Part shown: piece by piece, positions 1 to 11,592 of the stretch
Layout: each line of letters starts with the position of its first letter
Position numbering within the stretch: the first letter of the stretch is position 1
DNA from: Trametes villosa
Taxonomy: Eukaryota > Basidiomycota > Agaricomycetes > Polyporales > Polyporaceae
NCBI GenBank assembly: GCA_002964805.2
Contig: PUDQ02000049.1
Location: 434,001-498,000, forward strand
DNA length: 64,000 bases
Direction of reading: 5' to 3'
Program-made: the position numbers and the translations under genes
Notes under the pieces: generated by a model
Databases searched by the model: none
Seen by the model: the letters and a program-made list of their open reading frames with translations, nothing else
Told to the model about the DNA's origin: nothing

Positions 1-594
1 TCGATGAGGCGTGTCGGCAAGAGCGCAGCGGGTGCCACTGGAGGTGGGACGCAACGCCGGTGTCCGCGCATGCATCCCTCTAAGCACTCCCGCGCGAGAG
101 CGAGAGCGCGCGGGGACCCCACATCCAACACACGGCTTCTTGTGATGATATACTCGGCCGCAGAATCGTCTGTAAATGATATTCGATTGAGTGACGGATA
201 TGCAGCAGCAACATCTGTAGGAACACTCACTTGCAGAAGCATATACATACCCGAGGAATCGGAGTTGATCGTTCACGAAGACCGACAAGTCTTGTACTCC
301 TGTAGGGGTAGCCGACTTTCCTGAAAGGCAGCCCTGGATCCGCACAACTATATGCAACGAATCAGGCGTTTTCGAATCGTTGTCATCTTCGCGCGTTGCA
401 AGCACGGTTTGACACCACCGACAGCCGCCGCTCGCCCGAGACTGGAGCTCTGCCCAGGTGGCGTGATACGAGTATCCTTCCGTCTTTGGCCGTTCGGTTG
501 TTGCTAGCCGGACTTGCTCGTCCAGAAGCCCGAGATATGCCGTGAAGGGCCCCTCCCAGCAGAACTCGCAAATATGTGGAGGCCTGACCGGCAT
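1..594 (-). CDS. HET-domain (heterokaryon incompatibility-like) protein, 5' part, cut by window edge
   Basis: Reconstructed exons are 231-594 and 1-169, the second continuing past the edge. They are joined by a 61-base GT-AG intron (170-230) in phase 1. The start at 594 gives MPVRPPHICEFCWEGPF. About 70 residues later comes a second cysteine pair (GGCRWC), and exon 2 holds a stretch of the type AEYI..R.LDVGSP.ALALARECLEGC, ending at PTRLID at the edge. From memory this layout (CxxC, Y-S-Y-x-x-T-W, GCxWC, then A-x-x-C-x-x-C) is the usual N-terminal region ahead of the HET domain in agaricomycete proteins; such proteins are linked to non-self recognition and cell death. The HET core lies outside the window. 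About 177 codons are visible with no internal stop. No single open frame shows the gene because the intron splits it. Confidence 0.75.
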   Translation of the reverse strand, partial: MPVRPPHICEFCWEGPFTAYLGLLDEQVRLATTERPKTEGYSYHATWAELQSRASGGCRWCQTVLATREDDNDSKTPDSLHIVVRIQGCLSGKSATPTGVQDLSVFVNDQLRFLGYVYASASECSYRCCCCISVTQSNIIYRRFCGRVYHHKKPCVGCGVPARSRSRAGVLRGMHARTPALRPTSSGTRCALADTPHR

Positions 595-1690
595 CGGAGT
601 GCTGCCAGTGGTGATGGGGTGTCTGGTGAGCCATATGTTTATACTGCACGATACTAACCATTGACATTGCACTTGCCTTGCTGCCGCTGGACCTGCTTCT
701 TCCGTGCTATAGACAGATGTGAACAAGTTCGTCGGCTGCATGTCAATCCTGTCCGACCCAGGGTCGCTCGGCACTGCGTTCCCTTCCGTTCCTTGATGTG
801 CTCCGTAACGACCAGGGTGGCAAGGCATAAGAGAGGTCAGGCAGCCCATCGAATTAGACGCAGAGGATTGACAGAAGTAGAGCGCAAGGGATACGTGCCA
901 CTAGTGCTGAGTGCATGTTGCCATGCGTTGTCCATGATTCCGCGCCACCACACGCACGAGGCCTTGAAGCTGGATCCGGAGGTTCCGGTTTGCGGCTGGA
1001 GGTCTGTATCCAGCACAAAAAACCAGTTATAAAGCTCTCCGTTCTTCTCCTAAACCAGACCGCCCGCTGGTTGCTGTGATGCGAGCATGATACGTACGCG
1101 TGCCAAAGCTTCGAAGTTCGAGAGCCGGACGATGTCGATGAGCGCTTGAGCCTGAGCGCCTCCGAGGGGTACCAGTTTGAGTGATTTGACGCCCATGTCA
1201 GAGGTCCTCATCTTGTCTCATCCCGTCAGTGGGCCCTACTACTTATGTGTTGGGCTGTTGGGAAGACCTAGAAAGTACTTTGACTGAATCTCAGGACTGT
1301 CTTTGGACTTGCTAAAGCAATCCCAAACTGCGCAAGGACGGCCGCAAGAGCTCAGAGAAGGCGTGTGTGTCAATTTTTTGTCTTCACACCATGCCGACAA
1401 CTGACATATAGTTTCATAAGGAATTCGAGTGAATGATGTCGGCTATGCTCTATGCGCCCCCAGCCATGGACCTCACGCACTCGCCGAAATGCCCGACTCA
1501 GTCTGCGGATGGCAGATTAGGGAGGCCTCAGGGAGGCCCCGATTAGAATGACATCCGGGACAAGCGTGACTGCTCATAAGTATGGCCAACATGGCAAGTT
1601 TACCACATTGAGGTGACTGAGAATCATATCATCTTCCAGCATGTGTGCGATTCTATGGCTCAGTGTGCCGTATTTACTCCAGTACCGGCC
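595..1690. other. gene-poor stretch between HET gene and left inverted-repeat copy
   Basis: I see no convincing gene in about 1.1 kb. It should hold the promoter of the HET gene (minus strand) and, at the right end, part of the region upstream of the plus-strand gene at 1942. On the minus strand between about 1211 and 1050 there is a short open stretch beginning MRTSDMGVKSLKLVPLGG that stops after roughly 55 codons. It could be a decayed exon, but nothing in it is recognisable. Confidence 0.4.
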
Positions 1691-4600
1691 GATCTGCTGC
1701 AGGAGGGCTGACAGTGGCTGACCCCCGCTCGAGGCCCTCGCAGCCAGTATGCGCCGAAATCCCTGCAGACCAGACAGGATCTGAATCCCCATGAGCATGC
1801 CAGCCCGCAGGTCTCGTCTCCTCGTCCCGCTCTTCCTCGCACCACCATCGTCGCAAGAAGACACTCGAGACAACCCCCTCAGCCCTCGCGCACCAAAGCC
1901 CTCAAGCCCACAGCTCCCGCTCAAGCACAACAGCCCCAGCCATGTACACTGCCCCGCCCGACCCCAACTACGCCCCGCGTCCTCCTCTGGAGTTCGGCCT
2001 GGTCATCATCGTGGCCCTGCTCCTCGTCGTCGTCATCTCCACCGTCGCCACTCTCATCGGTCGCCACCGCCGCCGTGCCAACCTTCCCAATGTTCGTCGT
2101 CGGGCCCCTGCCCCCTGCATGGTCGACCTCGAACAGGCACGCATCACCATCGGCACCGACACCGACACTGGCAAGAATGGCCCGCGCATCATGGCTTTCA
2201 CCTCGCTCGCGGTCTTGGCTCGCTCTCGCGGCTTCGGGTCTACTGGCTATGGGAAGCTCGCTCTAGAGCTCCCTCCTCCTGTTCTGGCTAGGGCTCCGTC
2301 TTCACGTCTCCGGGACTCTGTGCTCTGCAAGGCTTTCGGGAAGCTCAACTACCCCGGTCTCGGCAGCGACAAGGTCAGCCTTATGGTCGTCTCTCTCATT
2401 GTATGCATTTGTTAACTTTTTCCCCACTTCAACCCCTCCCAGGACGCTCAGAAGAACTCGAGGCGGATCATCGACATCGAGGCCGCCGCGGCTGACAAGG
2501 TCATGCAGCCGCGCACCACCCCCCGCCTCCACACCGACGCCTCTCTAAGCTTCCCGCAGTGGGTCAGGCCCCATCTCGCTGATATCCGCGACCCGTTCAT
2601 GCGCGAGTGGACAATCATGCCGACGCCGACGCCGACGCCGACGCCTACGCCGCCCACCGTCCCTGATATCATCATCCAATCCTGCGAGGACTCGCCGATC
2701 CCCGCCAGCCCCGCCAGCACCTACTCGACCGACTCCGACGCCTCCTCTGCGCCCTCCGAGCTCGACACGCCCCCGCCCAAGACGCCGACCCTCGCTTCCC
2801 CGGTCGATGTTAGCGGCTACTTCCCGGCGAGCCCAGCGTGCTCGGAGCGCGAGTACCTCCAGGTGCCATCTCCTTCGTCCGGCTCGACGCGCGAGGAGGA
2901 GAAGCCGGTGCTGCGCAACGTGTCGAACTTCTCGGGGAAGACATTCGCGCTCGCGACGCCCCCCGGTCGGTTCAGCAAGATAAGCAAGCTCAAGGAGCGT
3001 CGCATGTTGGCTCATTCGCAGGCGGCGGTCACCACTACGGTCGTCGACGAGCAGAAGCAGCTCCTGGATACACAGAGCCTCGCCCAAGTCGTCGAGGGAT
3101 GCGACACCGGTCCTCGGGTCTGTCAGAGCTCGGTTAGGATCGCAGCGTTCTCTCAACCTGAGAGCGCTGGGGTGACTGGACTCGGCCTGGGTCTCAGTCT
3201 GCAGCTCCGTCCTCAGCTGGACTTTCGGGACTCCCTCGACAAGGCTAACACTGCCTTTTGCTCTTCTGGCGATGAGGCCGCCTTTGGGATCTCTGGAACG
3301 CTCAGCGCTGCGGACTGCTTGGACCTCGGCGACGATCTCGAGGCCGTCCCCACCGCCGACCTGGCTTTCCTTGCTCCCGATCTTGATGAGGGCGACTCTG
3401 AGGTTCTCTTCGACGCCGACGCCGACAACGATGCTTTCGCCGACCCCGATGTCTGCACCCGCCCTGATGCTCGCGTCAAAGACTCCGGCCACGCCGACGC
3501 TATTATCAACATCGTCGTCAGCGCACCTGCTGGCGGCGACAACAGCGGCAAGGGGTTCCTCGCACGCATTGCGCCCCTCATCGACGTGTCCGATCCGTCC
3601 TCCACCGGCCTCGAGATCGAGAGCGAGCACGACAACCTCCACGACAATCTGGACGGCAACCAACAGGAGACCCTCGAGGACACCGACACCATCGCCGACG
3701 CCGACATCGACAGCTCCGCCATCACCGAGCTGGTCCTGCACGAGACCGAAGCACGCCGCACCATCATCGTCGTATGGGCCATCGTACTCATGGCCGCGCT
3801 CAGTCGCGCACTCCGATCCCCTCCTCTGGCACTCGCGAGGAGTGTTTGGCGCGACGTCGGGCCCTCGTTCCACACGGGCCCGGGCACATTCTCATACCTC
3901 GACGTCATCGGCACGCTGGAAAACATCGGGCTCGCGTTCTACCTGATCGTTATGACCGAGCTTGGGGGAAGCAGCGTTATCCTCAACTACTTTGTGGCGA
4001 TGGCGCAGCTCGTCATGTGAACCTCGCGGCCCTCGGCTCTCTCTCGTCGCTCTCTGGCGTCCTCCATCGGCATCTGGCAACCTCGGTCTTCAGCAACACC
4101 GGCAAACCACTTCTCTATTCTCGGCAATACTCCCTTCCTCTATCCGCAATACCCTCCCTCCCTGGAAGTCGGCCACCCCAGCAGATCCGCCCTGCTGGCG
4201 ACTTCCCATATACCCGACGACTCCTCTCCTCGCGCGTTCAATCTCGAGGAGAGTTCCCACGCGAGTCGTCACCACCGGGCGCAGCGGCGCCGCCCGGTCT
4301 CTGCTCCCTTCGCGGGAGCGGAACAGCACCCCAGCCCTAGCATTGTCCTGGGCTGGTCTTCTCCTACGATACAATACGATACCCTTCTTGCATTTCTTCC
4401 CCCCGATAACACTCCCATACTGGAGATCACTCAACTCCAGCTTAGCTTAGTCTACGCTGGGAACACAACGCACGGCTTCGGGTCCTGGCTCGCTACTTTC
4501 TACTCTACAGTTCTGTTTTACTCTACGATGCAGCCACTTTCTACTTCACACTTTCTGCGCTGCACTTTTCGCTTTACCCCCTCCGGTTCTGCCCCACCCT

Positions 4601-4765
4601 TTTACGATACGCTGCGTGGCCTATGATCACAGCAGTACGCGCAGCTACGATTTCTTTTGACTCGGGTCTTAGGGTGGTATAAGTAGGCTCTCCGCGGTTG
4701 TATCGTCCAGTTCCTAAGATAATACACACCTTCGCCTGCACATACACGCCTGCCACGTGTAGTCC
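1690..4765 (+). repeat. left copy of a ~3.1-kb inverted duplication
   Basis: From roughly 1690 to 4765 the sequence matches the reverse complement of roughly 14176-17290 through a 5' flank of about 250 bases, two exons, the intron and about 740 bases of 3' flank. The 3' flank is very similar by eye (around nine bases in ten), for example the stretch containing CTATGATCACAGCAGTAC at 4621. Similarity stops outside these limits on both sides. I saw no transposon termini or transposase, so this looks like a segmental duplication. Confidence 0.85.
1942..4020 (+). CDS. membrane protein of unknown function (copy 1 of inverted pair)
   Basis: Two exons, 1942-2373 and 2443-4020, joined by a 69-base GT-AG intron in phase 0, give 669 residues. 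I do not recognise the family. The short proline-rich N-terminus (MYTAPPDPNYAPRPP) is followed by a strong membrane segment at about residues 18-40 and an RHRRR stop-transfer sequence. The long middle is low in complexity: serine/proline-rich, with a pure PT run (2619-2650) and aspartate-rich stretches (DADADND). Two further hydrophobic segments lie near the C-terminus, at about 583-600 and 635-669. The paralogue at 14912-17037 (683 residues) aligns over the whole length, so the gene is probably real and expressed. It lies alone on the plus strand, its 3' end facing the glutamate dehydrogenase gene. A membrane or cell-surface role is inferred only from hydrophobicity. Confidence 0.8.
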
Positions 4766-5069
4766 CCTAACCGGTCCTTCTGATATCATCCGGTTCAGGC
4801 TTAAGATGCTGTACGCCTCGACCTCGAGTTGCGAGAGGCGACCCCACTCGCCGTTGTGTGAGCGATGGGGCTTGTACAATATGAGAGAGGAACGTCGATA
4901 GCTTGATGATAGTACAATTCTACGAACATGCTGCTTCCTACGTACAACCGCCACGCACGTCTCTGTGCGCCATTAGTTCCGTGTCATCCAATATCTGTAT
5001 CCCATACGAGAGGTCCAACCCGAAAGCTTTTCGTTGTTCTGCATATCCAACGGTCCAACCCCGGCCCGC

Positions 5070-8000
5070 CTAGTTTGCGAGGTCGCGCGCGAAGTGGAAG
5101 AAGTCGACGGACGATGCGTTCACGCCGTACTTGTAGATCTGCGTGATAATGGCTGTCAGCATCACAGCGCACACGTGAAGCAGAGTAGAACTAACGAAGT
5201 GCGACGCGACCCAGCTCGAGAAGAGCGCACGCTGGTACGTGACGGGCAGGCGCTCGAGTAGGACATCGAGCCCGACCTGGTCGACGAGCGTCTTCGGGAT
5301 CGCACGGCGCATCACCCCGCGCTTGCTCGGCACGTCGTCGAAGAGGTCCGAGTTCTCGAGCTCCTCCTGGAGGTCGTTGAGCTTGCTCGAGAGCTCGTCC
5401 GAGATGATCGTGCGCGGCTTCGCGCCCTGTAGGCGCGCGTGCTCGCGCCAGATGCACCCGAACTCCGCCGCCGCGTTCTCGGTGATCTTCTGCTGGATGT
5501 CGCGCACGTAGCTCTGGTAGAACGCGGACGGCTTGCCGTCCTTGAAGATCATGTGCTCGAGGTACTCGTCCGAGGAGAGCCCGAGCCCGGCGAGCACCTC
5601 GAGCGAGGAGCTCGTGACGCCGCCCTTGTTCGCGCTCGAGTCCTTGAAGAGGACGACCTTGCGCTTCTCGAGGAAGAGGCGAGCCTGCTGCGTAAGGAAG
5701 AGGTTCGCGCCCTCGACGATGTACTTGAAGTGAGGCTTGCCCTCCGAATCGACGAGCGCCGCCACGTTGGAGATGTTGACAGCTTCGGGCCTGAAGGAAG
5801 CGACGGTGATCAGTATCGGCGGTCAAACTGTAGAAGCATTGGTCGTACCGGCCACCACAAGGCACGAACAGGTCGCCCTTGAAGCGCAGGTGCGCACCAT
5901 TCCGGAAGTCGGTGCCGTCAAGAACGACCTCTCCCGCTGTAGGTGTCCCGTCAGCATGGTATGTCATAGATGAGAATACGGATATACTCACAAGGCAGCT
6001 TGACATCCTGGTCCTCGACCTTGACGAGGTAGCCGTCCTTGCCGAGCTTCGACTTGTCGAAGAAGCCTACAGGCTTGCGGAGCTTCGCGAGGCGCACGAG
6101 TTCCTCCCTGTTGAGGCCAGCGGGGTCGTGCAGCACACCGCTACCGTCGATGATCGCGACCGTCTTGTCGGAGCTAAGCAGAATCTCGTCTGCACACTGT
6201 GTTAGGGAGTCGCACGCTTTCGTCAAATGCCAGGGACACGTACTCGATCCAAGATCGCCATCTACGAGGAAACCTTCCGTCAGGTTGTGATTGAGGCACC
6301 ATGGGAGACAATAGCTTACCGGGACCACCGGTCTGCACCTTCGTGATGTCCTTCTCCCGCAGACCGAGCTGCTTGTAGATACCCAGGACGTATTGGCGCA
6401 CCGACAGCGACGTCATGCCGTACACGTCGTGCGGGACACCGCCGAGCGTCTCCGCGCTCTTCCCGGTTGTGAACGACTTCCACCACGCCTCCGCGCCGCG
6501 CGCACGTGCATGCACTATTTTCTGGTCAGTACGGGGGTGAGGGGGAATTCTACGGTGGACTTACGGGCAGCCCAGTCCATGAGGTCCGCGGTACCCTCTG
6601 TGGGAGTATCAGTAGGTGATCGTATTGCAGGACTGGGATGCACAAACCATCGGGGCCGAAGAACAGCAGCTCAGGCTTGCCGTACAAGTCGACCAAGCGC
6701 TCCTTGATCCCCGGGGTCTGGCCCGGAATCAAGAGGTCGATCATGGCCTATCCCACCAGTGAGTACCACATCGCTTTACCGTCAGGTCTATCGAGCGTGG
6801 ACTTACGTCGACGTACTTCTCGAAGCACAGTCGGGGGTTCTCGCCAAGCCTGTTCGTCGCTGATGAGAGCAGCTTTGGTCATGACGGAAGAAGAGACCTA
6901 CGAAGGCAGGATGGTGCCTTTAGCGCCTCCTTCAGGGATATCCTTGTTCTTAAGAGTCTGTGTTGACGCGAGACCGTAGTTCTCGTCAAACCTAAGTATC
7001 AATGAGCACGAGAAACCCCGTTAAAGTATACCTGGCACTTACAGCATACGCTGGTTGATCGAGTAGTTTCTGGGTTCAGCGGGTCAGCACCGGCAAGCAA
7101 AGACTCGAACGTTGAGACGTACTCCCTGTTCCTCGACATGACGATCCGGATGCCACCACGAGCGACATCCTTGAAACGAAGGTGGAAGCCACGGAACTCC
7201 CCGCCTGAGCGTACCGATGCGTCAGTACACACCCAACACTTACACCGCGCCCTACTCACCGATGACGAAGAACATGCCAAATGGCTTCCTCGGGTACTCG
7301 ACCTCGGGCAGGAAGTCCGGCGCGAGGCGGAACGACAGCGCGACCTTCGTCGGCTGGTAAAAGTTTGTCTTCAACACATGCCTGCACTCGTGCGTCAGTA
7401 TCGCTCATCCTGGGCGCAGGCGCCGGCGGGTGAATTTGGAGGGTATATGCGCACTTGTTGAAGATGAGGAAGCTCTCGAGGACCTGGAGCTCGTGCTTGT
7501 TCGGCACGGTCCGGCGGATCTTGTCGTAGAGCTCCGCGTCCGTAAGCGGCATCTGCGTGCGGAGGCGCTGGTAGGAGAGGGTGGGCCTGCGAGCAGTCGT
7601 ACGTCAGCGCGGGCCTCTCGGTGAGTCGAAGAAGGCGCATACATGAGCTGCGCGGCCTCGTCAGTCTCGGGGTAGTGCGTCATCGCGAAGTTGACGTAGA
7701 GCAGGTTGATCTACGGCGTGGTTAGCAAAAACCACTCTATGCATGAGCAAAAGGCCACTTACAAGGTCCGCATGGGCGTGAATAACTTGAGCGATGCTCT
7801 CGCGGGTAAAGGTCTCCTCCCTGAAGCGGCGCTTGATGTCGTCGAGCACACTCGCGTGCGTCGGGTTGGTCTCGTCGAGGATGCCCTTCAGGGCGAGGTA
7901 CGCCTGACCGAGCCGGTTACAGAAGTGCTGCGCGAAGACCCATCCACAGTCTACAGAGGTCAAAGGATGAGTACCGGTCTACTGTGAACACGGATAGATA

Positions 8001-9694
8001 CGCACAGGCATAAGTTGCCTCCTGCACGGCGTGGTCGCCGCTCGGGCCCCTTCCCGCGTAGAAGAAGGGGTTGTCCGGCAAGCAGTAGAGCAGGGAGGCT
8101 TCCTTCATCACTTGGAAGATTGAGTGCTCAATCGGAGGTGCGTTCGCTCCCGGAAGCGGGTTAAGGTAGAGCGAGATGATCGTGATGCCATTCGAGAATT
8201 GCTCTGCAGCTCAAACGTCAGCAGTAGCTCACGTAGCCCTAAGTTAAAAAATACGTACCGACGTACTTCCTCGCCGAGTAGAGCGAGTAGAAGTGGTACA
8301 GGTTGGAGAGCGCGCTGAAGAACTTCTTCGTGCCGCCCGTCTTGTACCCAATGACGAGGCGGCGCTCGCGGGAGCCCTCGACTTCAAAGACCTCGATGAC
8401 GGGCCCGAAGCGCTGCTCGACATTCCACATGACGCGCTGGTAGATCTCGAGCGTGTTCTCGCTCGCTTTCTCCAGGAAGATAGGGTCGGAAACCGTGCGG
8501 ATGTCCGTTTTCCTGAGCAGCGCACTCCCTTAGCGCGTACATTCGCCCCAAATGCGAGCCAATGCTTACCCATCTGTCCGGCTGGACTTGGGCGGTTCAG
8601 CGGGGAAGTTGCACTTCGTGACGAAGTAGCAACGAAGCTGCTGCGAAGCAGTGGCTGATATGCTGCCCTGCGAGCGGTACGTCTCGAGGCGGAACGCCTT
8701 CTCGGGCGTCGAGTTGTCGAGGAAGAGCTCATCGATGCGCGTCTCACACGTCGCGCCAGGGCCCTCGGTGGAGGTCTTTCCCGGGGAACTGCTGTGGATG
8801 AACGTCGCGCCGTCCTCGTCGATCTTCTCGAGGTCGATCACGAGCTTGGAGGGGTCGTGCTTGGTGTACGCCAGCACCTTCGCGCCGAAGAGCGCGATGA
8901 TGTGGTCGGAGATAACCTCGACGGACTCGGACTGGAAGTACGTGTCGTCGATGCCGAGGTGGGTGTAGAACCAGTTCACTTCGTTCACGACGAGTTCGCG
9001 TGGAATGAAACCCTAGAAAGATGCACATGGTCAGCCTAATTCAGCTCGAGTGTATTCCGGAGGTGCGCGCGGGCGATCGTGCATATCGCATTTTCACTCC
9101 CTCAGTAGATCGCGCTCACCAAGAGCACACCGGCCCTTGTGAACACGCGGGCAGTTCTGCACATCGTTATACATGTTTAGGTATGGCTATGACGCGCAGC
9201 GCGCCACGATCAAGCGTGTCGCGTTCGCGCACCCCCTTCGGAGATCTGGACTATCCCAGTGCTCGCTGTGGACTGCTGCAAACGCGCATGCGGCCCTGAG
9301 CCCGGGGAGATATGTTCAGACATCGTCGGAATGCACAGCCGAGATGCGGCGCGCATACAAGCGGTGGAAATGCAGTCCTCGGCGGGCGCACGGCGTCCGA
9401 CGCGTCCATTGCGACGAAGCCGCACCCACAAGGCGCGAATGCACCCGATCGCAACACGACTCGTCCTCCGCGGAGCGCAATGCACGATGGGCGCGCGTGT
9501 ACCACTGACGCGATCCGGATCTAGGAGCTCACCTTCGCGGCCACATTGGCCTGCACCTTGGCGCGCTGCTCCTCCTTGCCCTTGAAGACGGGCGTGGTGT
9601 ACCCGGGGACGTTCTTCAGGCGGTGGGAGAGCTCTGGGTGCTGCCCGGGCACCAGGAGGTGGCCGTCGGGGGTGGTGCTCGCCGGGGTCGACAT
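5070..9694 (-). CDS. GDH2: NAD-dependent glutamate dehydrogenase, large fungal type
   Basis: This enzyme deaminates glutamate to 2-oxoglutarate and ammonium with NAD+, the catabolic branch of nitrogen metabolism. I reconstruct 19 in-frame exons: 9533-9694, 8570-9012, 8259-8512, 8006-8203, 7763-7950, 7643-7710, 7455-7586, 7260-7381, 7123-7204, 7043-7069, 6902-6991, 6807-6849, 6648-6747, 6565-6597, 6320-6514, 6244-6261, 5992-6189, 5849-5936 and 5070-5790. The 1053 residues match the usual ~1030-1100 of the family. Recognisable blocks include FRGFHLRFKDVARGGIRIV, TGGPDGDLGSNEI (nucleotide-binding glycines), the EGANLF motif and a C-terminus ending near YGVNASSVDFFHF. The start MSTPASTTPDGHLLVPG was chosen because it opens the first in-frame exon and has a TATA box about 125 bases upstream. 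Intron 1 is unusually long (520 bases), while exons of 18 and 27 bases are unusually short. The reading frame shows no lesion. Confidence 0.95.
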
Positions 9695-9817
9695 GGTCGC
9701 GTCTGCGATGGGGTCCGCGTTCGTCGTGTGCTTATGGGTTCGTTAGGGAGATAGATGTGGAACGGGGCGGACGGGGAGGAGATGGAGGTCGGAGAAGGCG
9801 ATGGAACGGGGACGGCA

Positions 9818-9826
9818 TTTTATATA
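9818..9826 (-). promoter_or_regulatory. TATA box upstream of glutamate dehydrogenase
   Basis: The minus strand reads TATATAAAA about 125 bases upstream of the ATG at 9694, a plausible core promoter position for a highly expressed fungal gene. Confidence 0.5.
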
Positions 9827-9829
9827 CGT

Positions 9830-11592
9830 CAATCCAAGCTCTGCGGGGCGTTTGGGTTATGGTCCAGACAACACAACAAGCGCCCGGCGTTCTGAATCCA
9901 ATCCTTCCCCATGTTCCCCACACTGCGCATCCGCGTCGACGTCGGCCGACCCCCGAGCACGAGCGCGTCGCTCGCTACACTGCACGGCGTCCACGGACCT
10001 TCCTCGTCGCCTACCGCGTTGCCAACCGCGCCCCTGCCCGTTAGGCTGTCCGGCTCGCGGGTCCGACCCGCATCGTTTCCGTTCCTCCGCCATGGATTGG
10101 CCCGCCCAAGAATACGCTGCAGGTCAGACCAGGTCAGACGATCCGCCACGCCCTCCGCAACATACGTGGCCCTCGCGAGGCGCATGCACCGGCCGGGACA
10201 TCGCCGCCTCTGCGCGCGCCCGGCTGTCCATCACGCTCGGAGCTCGTGACCGCGCGCGCGACGCATCACGCCCGGACGGACCACAGCTCGCCCATGGCAT
10301 CCAGGGCCACTATTGCGCGCGCGTCCCATGCCACCGCCCCCGAGCCGCCAGGGGTCGCGGACGTGTGTTTCCCGGGACAAGTGCGCAACAGCCGGGTGTC
10401 GGACTCCCAGGTGCGACGGTGCGTGCCCGTCAAACACTCAAAAGCCTCTTTGCCCCAGGTCACCTGCGCCGCGCGTTCCCTCTCGCCGCGTACCCGAGCG
10501 GTTTCGCGTGCGGTCAGCGGGTCCGCCGCGAACGTTTGCCCGGGGCCTCGAACGTGTCCGGTGTACGCGTCGGGAGGAAGCACGGGCTGTTCTTGCTCAT
10601 CTCCGTGCGGGGCTGGCCAATCGCGCGCGACCCGCGTTCGTGAACCCGGACGCGTTCTTTTGGTGTCCGACGATTGTTCATTTGGCACAAGTATGCACCC
10701 ATACCATCTGGGATCCGGTTGTGCTGCGACTGCGGCCGCATATACATGTGCTATTCCCAGCCAGGCTGGGGTACGATCGCGTCGGCACAACGTCCACTTC
10801 TGCTTCCGACATACGTTGCAGTTATGTAAAGCACGCTACCGCATCGGTCTTCCGCGCATGACCGCGACGAACGCGAGAGTGGCGAACATGAACGTGTCTA
10901 GCCGAGAGGGCCCACCCAGAGCATATACGTGCCTCCCGACCACGGTGGTGGGTCACGGGCGGGTCGGCAACCGTACTTACTTTGTGTCGCAGATCGCGCC
11001 ACAATGGACGTAGCACACGTCTTATGAGCATACGCCACGATGCTGCTAATAAAGTACCTCGTCAAATCGGTGGGGTTCGGTTGCATATTGCGTAACAGTG
11101 TATCATGTTCGCGGTGCGCAGTCGTTGTTGTACTCTCTCGACAATTGACAAATCAATGGGGTGTGATTCAGGTGGTCTCAACATAACGACCGGATATATG
11201 TGGTGTATACCAGACTTTTGGGAATGAGACTTAATGTTGGTCGTGGCCACCCAGCGAGGGCTGCTTCATACTCACGCGAGAGCAAGCATCCCTGAAAGCC
11301 ACTGTCAACAGCAACAGCAACAGCTACGGATGACGACGTGCCTAATCGTAGTCTTTTCATCTCCGCTAGTTACTCTCGCCAATCGAGTCCACCTTAGCAT
11401 ACATGCAGCACAATGCAGAGCGTATATTCAAAGCACTGAGCGAACGACATGATACACGATCCGCCCATCCAAAGCACCGACGACCGTCAGCTATTCTACA
11501 ATTCCATATTTTTAATCTTGACTTCTTCGTGATAAATCTGCCAGTCCGTCCCCCTCCTTCTACACACACACACGCACCGGCGGTCGCGTCGC
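9830..11592. other. intergenic region upstream of GDH2 and downstream of SDR
   Basis: About 1.76 kb without a gene I can support. The left part is GC-rich and open in several frames at once, including an 843-base plus-strand frame at 9801-10643. Its arginine/proline/serine composition, overlapping frames and lack of any motif point to non-coding GC-rich DNA. A short (AC)n run lies near 11563-11575, close to the 3' end of the SDR gene. Confidence 0.5.

Noticed and set aside
661..1032. 123-codon plus-strand open frame near the left edge
   Set aside because: No motif and no flanking exon; minus-strand alternatives in the same place are equally open.
2545..3873. 442-codon minus-strand open frame
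   Set aside because: Exact antisense of exon 2 of the membrane-protein gene; the paralogue and the matching intron support the plus-strand reading.
9801..10643. 280-codon plus-strand open frame upstream of GDH
   Set aside because: GC-rich DNA open in several overlapping frames, no motif, no splice logic, and it overlaps the GDH TATA region.
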